This document shows, in pieces, positions 31,036 through 33,508 of a stretch of DNA of 33,508 nt. The number at the start of each line of letters is the position of its first letter. Position 1 is the first letter of the stretch. The translations under genes were made by a program, and so were the position numbers. This DNA is from CAZMGD01 sp964565705 (GTDB lineage Bacteria; Actinomycetota; Acidimicrobiia; Acidimicrobiales; Ilumatobacteraceae), in the NCBI GenBank assembly GCA_964565705.1, contig CAZMGD010000039.1:1-33508 (forward strand). Direction: 5' to 3'. The notes under the pieces were generated by a model, which was not told the DNA's origin, did not search any database, and worked only from the letters and a program-made list of their open reading frames with translations.

Positions 31036-31557
31036 ATGGCCGCGCCCAAGTTCGCACCGCTCGACCCGACGGCCCAACCGCGCAGCTACGAGTCGCCCGA
31101 CTATGTGCCCGAGCCGTGGGTCGCGGACCGCCCGGCGGAGATCGAGGGTGTGCAGCCGACGGGCCCAGCCCTCGGCTACCAGGGTCCCGACCAGGGCTAT
31201 GCGCTGTCGCTCGCCGAGCGGATGCGGCCCAAGCTGTCGCTCGCCAGCGGCGAGTCCGCCGACGATGCACTCGCCGGGGCGGTCGCGATCGCAACTCGCC
31301 GGGCGTCGCTGTACGGGCGGGCGCCGGTGATCCACGACCTGACGATCGCGCTCACCGTCTGGGGGTTCCTCGACGCCGCGCCGCCGATCGATCTCGTCGC
31401 CACGCGGCGCGAGCTGTTCGATGGCGTCGGCGGCCACCACGGCTACTTCGAGGCCCGTCACATCGCCGACCTCGTGCCGGAGACGACGCTACTTCTCACC
31501 CCGGCGCAAGCGCAGGCGGAGTACCCCGGCCGCTGGCGCGAGCTCACCGGCACCTGA
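31036..31557 (+). CDS. Hypothetical cytosolic protein (173 aa)
   Basis: The product begins MAAPKFAPLDPTAQPRSYES and has an extended Pro-rich N-terminus (to about residue 55). A compact helical region follows: SLAERMRPKLSLASGESADD, AVAIATRRASLYGRAPVIHD, LTIALTVWGFLDAAPPIDLV. It ends with LTPAQAQAEYPGRWRELTGT. No signal peptide, metal site or known catalytic motif is visible, and I do not recognise a named family. High third-position GC and a -10-like TAGAAC 6 nt before ATG 31036 support a real gene. The acyl-CoA dehydrogenase starts 32 nt after its stop, so the two may be co-transcribed. Confidence 0.68.
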   Translation: MAAPKFAPLDPTAQPRSYESPDYVPEPWVADRPAEIEGVQPTGPALGYQGPDQGYALSLAERMRPKLSLASGESADDALAGAVAIATRRASLYGRAPVIHDLTIALTVWGFLDAAPPIDLVATRRELFDGVGGHHGYFEARHIADLVPETTLLLTPAQAQAEYPGRWRELTGT

Positions 31558-31589
31558 CACGCCGCCTCGGCGGTGGTTCACTGGAGAGG

Positions 31590-32735
31590 ATGACGCAGCC
31601 CATCACCCTCACCGTCGAGCAGCGCGAGTTCCGGGCCGTGGTGCGCCAGTTCGCCGAGGACAAGCTCGCCCCGCTCGCCGCCGACAGCGACCGCGCGGCC
31701 GAGTACTCGTGGCCGGCGTTCGAGGCGTTGAAGAGCCTCGAGCTGACCGGCCTGTCGTACCCGGAGCAGTACGGCGGTGCCGGCGCGTCCCTGGTGGACC
31801 AGGCGATCGTTGCCGAGGAGCTGGCCCGGGTGGATGCCAGCGCATCGTTGATGTTCCTCATCTCGAAGCTGGCGATGCTGCCGGTGCTCAACTTCGGCAG
31901 CGAGGACCTCAAGGGTGCCTACCTTCCTCGGGTCGTCAGCGGCGCGAGCCAGGGCAGCTACGCGCTGAGCGAGGCCGACGCCGGCAGCGACGTCGCTTCG
32001 ATGACGACTCGGGCCGAGCGCGACGGCGACGGCTGGGTGATCAACGGCACCAAGTGCTGGATCACGAATGCGGGGATCAGCGATCTCTACACGGTGTTCG
32101 CCCGCACGTCGAGCGACCGCCACACGGGCATCACCGCGTTCCTCGTCGAGGCCGAGTGGGGCGTGCACATCGACAAGCTGGAGCACAAGCTCGGTATCCG
32201 CGCCTCACCGACGGGTGTGGTGCGGTTCGAGGACGTGCGCGTGCCCGACGCCAACCGCCTCGGTGAGGTCGGCCAGGGGTTCAAGATCGCGATGCACACG
32301 CTCGACCGCAGCCGGCCGACGATCGGGGCCCAGGCCGTCGGCATCGCCCAGGGCGCGCTCGACTACGCGATCGGCTACATGAACGAGCGCACGACGTTCG
32401 GCCGACCGCTGGCCTCGAACCAGGGCCTGCAGTGGATGGTGGCCGACGCCGCGATGCGCATCGAGGCCGCTCGGGGCCTCGTGTACAAGGCGTGCGCGAT
32501 GGCCGACGAGGGCGATCCCCACGGCGAGCTGTCGCACACGGGCGCGATGGCCAAGGCGTTCGCCAGCGACACGGCGATGCAGGTCACGACCGACGCCGTG
32601 CAGCTGCTCGGCGGCTATGGCTACACCAACGACTTCCCCGTCGAGCGGATGATGCGCGACGCCAAGATCACCCAGATCTACGAGGGCACCAACCAGATCC
32701 AACGCATCGTGATCGCGAAGAGGCTGCTCAGCTAG
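31590..32735 (+). CDS. Acyl-CoA dehydrogenase
   Basis: The 381-residue protein has the full family layout. It contains the FAD-binding YALSEADAGSDVASMTTRAE and WITNAGISDLYTVFARTS, followed by KLGIRASPTGVVRFEDVRVP. RTTFGRPLASNQGLQWMVAD and QLLGGYGYTNDFPVERMMRD are C-terminal helices, and the catalytic base is Glu365 in YEGTNQIQR. The Glu position suggests a short- or medium-chain enzyme rather than isovaleryl type. It oxidises an acyl-CoA to the trans-2-enoyl-CoA with electron-transfer flavoprotein as acceptor. ATG 31590 fits family length; the purine-rich GGAGAGG touches the ATG, too close for a normal Shine-Dalgarno. TTCACT 7 nt upstream has the leaderless spacing but poor match. Confidence 0.94.
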   Translation: MTQPITLTVEQREFRAVVRQFAEDKLAPLAADSDRAAEYSWPAFEALKSLELTGLSYPEQYGGAGASLVDQAIVAEELARVDASASLMFLISKLAMLPVLNFGSEDLKGAYLPRVVSGASQGSYALSEADAGSDVASMTTRAERDGDGWVINGTKCWITNAGISDLYTVFARTSSDRHTGITAFLVEAEWGVHIDKLEHKLGIRASPTGVVRFEDVRVPDANRLGEVGQGFKIAMHTLDRSRPTIGAQAVGIAQGALDYAIGYMNERTTFGRPLASNQGLQWMVADAAMRIEAARGLVYKACAMADEGDPHGELSHTGAMAKAFASDTAMQVTTDAVQLLGGYGYTNDFPVERMMRDAKITQIYEGTNQIQRIVIAKRLLS

Positions 32736-32774
32736 CAGTTTCTGTCCATCTGGTGCTGATCTGTGTTGATCGGT

Positions 32775-32791
32775 CCAGGGGTCATCCCTGG
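32775..32791. repeat. Short inverted repeat between acyl-CoA dehydrogenase and integrase
   Basis: CCAGGG (32775-32780) and CCCTGG (32786-32791) flank GTCAT. It lies in the 86-bp gap upstream of the integrase, where an attachment site or terminator could be; no tRNA-like sequence is seen. Confidence 0.4.
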
Positions 32792-32821
32792 TCTCGTCCC
32801 TAGTCGCGCAACATCGGGTGC

Positions 32822-33508
32822 ATGGCTTCGATCCGTCAAGCTCGCCCGGGAGTGTGGGAGGTCCGGGTCTTCGTTGGCAGCGACGAGCGTGGCCGGCCGC
32901 GGCAGGTGAGCAGCACCGTCCAAGGGAGGAAGCGGACGCCCAGCGCGTCGCCGCCGCGCTCATCGTTGCCCCGCCGTCGCCACGAGCAAGTCGGACCGTG
33001 GCCGAGGCGATGGACGCCTGGCTGGAGACGAACACACCGACGTGGGCCGCGGCGCTGGCGCGAGACCAGGCGAGCCGCGTCCGGTTGGTCAAGAAGGATC
33101 CGATCGCTCGCGTCGAGGTCGGCCGTCTGACCGTCGCGGATGTCGACCGCTGGCAGGCGCGTGCTCGGGCGAACGGCGTCGGCGAGTCGTCGTTGCGCAA
33201 CCAGCACCTCGTCCTGCGCGCCGGGATGACGCAGGCCGCACGGTGGGGCTGGGTCGGCACCAAAGTCGTCGCGTTGGCGACGCTCGGTCGACGCAAGACC
33301 CAGCCGCGCTCGGCGTTGTCGGCAGACGACGTACGTGCCGCGATTGCGGCTGCCGAACGGCGTGATCCTGCGGCGGGTCTCGCCCTGCGACTCGCGGCAG
33401 TGACCGGCGTCCGGCGAGGTGAGCTGTGCGCGCTCCGCTGGACGGACCTCGACGACGACCGACTCACCCTCGACTCCAGCATCGAGATCGACCGCCGAGG
33501 GAACGCGG
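32822..33508 (+). pseudogene. Tyrosine recombinase (phage-type integrase), frameshifted and cut by the window end
   Basis: From ATG 32822 the frame reads MASIRQARPGVWEVRVFVGS and on to RQVSSTVQG, a typical integrase N-terminal arm-binding domain. After about 32926 this frame loses sense and stops at 33130. Homology continues in another frame: EEADAQRVAAALIVAPP, then AEAMDAWLETNTPTWAAALA (core-binding domain), ALSADDVRAAIAAAERRDPA, and TGVRRGELCALRWTDLDDDR with the first catalytic Arg. The later His-x-x-Arg and Tyr are beyond 33508. A small indel near 32920-32930 explains this best; the gene may be inactive unless the sequence is in error. It could mark one end of an integrated element extending to the right. 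Confidence 0.82.

Noticed and set aside
31116..31589. Upstream extension of acyl-CoA dehydrogenase
   Set aside because: The frame is open but overlaps the hypothetical gene at 31036-31557 and is Arg-rich noise; family length and homology start at ATG 31590.
32918..32932. Programmed -1 frameshift in the integrase at CAAGGGA
   Set aside because: A -1 slip would join the frames, but the heptamer is not a proper X-XXY-YYZ slip site in this frame and no stimulatory structure is obvious. A plain indel is simpler.
1..33508. tRNA, rRNA, CRISPR array, riboswitch or complete insertion sequence
   Set aside because: No cloverleaf, rRNA-like stretch, regularly spaced repeat array or transposase was recognised by eye. 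Small RNAs without strong structure could be missed.

Overview
This is a high-GC, gene-dense stretch of chromosome from an actinobacterium. Ku plus a stand-alone LigD-type polymerase, an F420-type LLM oxidoreductase, a TesB-like thioesterase and abundant GTG starts point there. The base composition and gene mix fit Acidimicrobiia (Ilumatobacter-like), but that placement is inference. No rRNA, tRNA or CRISPR array is visible. Most genes are housekeeping or conserved accessory genes; a broken integrase at the right edge may mark the start of a mobile element.

Layout. (1) 1-2.9 kb: the end of a lipoyl-dependent E2 acyltransferase, then one ORF fusing octanoyltransferase LipB to lipoyl synthase LipA, so the lipoylated target lies next to its modifying enzymes. 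Each is followed by a long perfect hairpin; the two hairpins are homologous and differ by compensatory changes. (2) 2.9-7 kb: VOC protein, acetoacetate decarboxylase-like protein, M24 peptidase, lipoprotein and membrane protein. (3) 7-9 kb: Ku and a LigD-type polymerase, an end-joining pair without an adjacent ligase. (4) 9-14 kb: MFS exporter divergent from a thioesterase/LLM-oxidoreductase pair, then a small unknown protein, ArsC-type reductase and YceI-like protein. (5) 14-17.7 kb: RNase HII, flavin amine oxidase and a PabB-PabC fusion, closely packed. (6) 17.7-20.4 kb, minus strand: cystathionine beta-synthase and a cystathionine gamma-lyase/synthase, followed by an exact 88-bp tandem duplication that copies the end of the latter gene.

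(7) 20.4-27.6 kb holds the most interesting system: a plus-strand cassette of SWIM zinc-finger protein, DUF5691-like protein, MoxR/YehL-type AAA+ ATPase, large DUF5682-like protein and von Willebrand A protein. The SWIM and DUF5691-like genes overlap and the ATPase and DUF5682-like genes are 5 nt apart. It resembles what I recall of the uncharacterised E. coli yehL/yehP/yehQ genes. Between the DUF5691-like gene and the ATPase the reading frame seems broken twice, by a 53-bp-offset repeat and by a 1-nt loss in an 18-bp repeat. (8) 27.6-30.3 kb: MurL and MurD2, an alternative route for putting D-glutamate into peptidoglycan. (9) 30.3-33.5 kb: YczE-like membrane protein, a hypothetical protein, acyl-CoA dehydrogenase and a frameshifted tyrosine recombinase that runs off the window.

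A window-wide regularity: most genes that begin a transcription unit have a hexamer close to TANNNT 6-9 nt before the start codon and no Shine-Dalgarno. This is what leaderless transcripts predict, and I used it to choose many starts. Genes inside operons instead overlap or abut their upstream neighbours.
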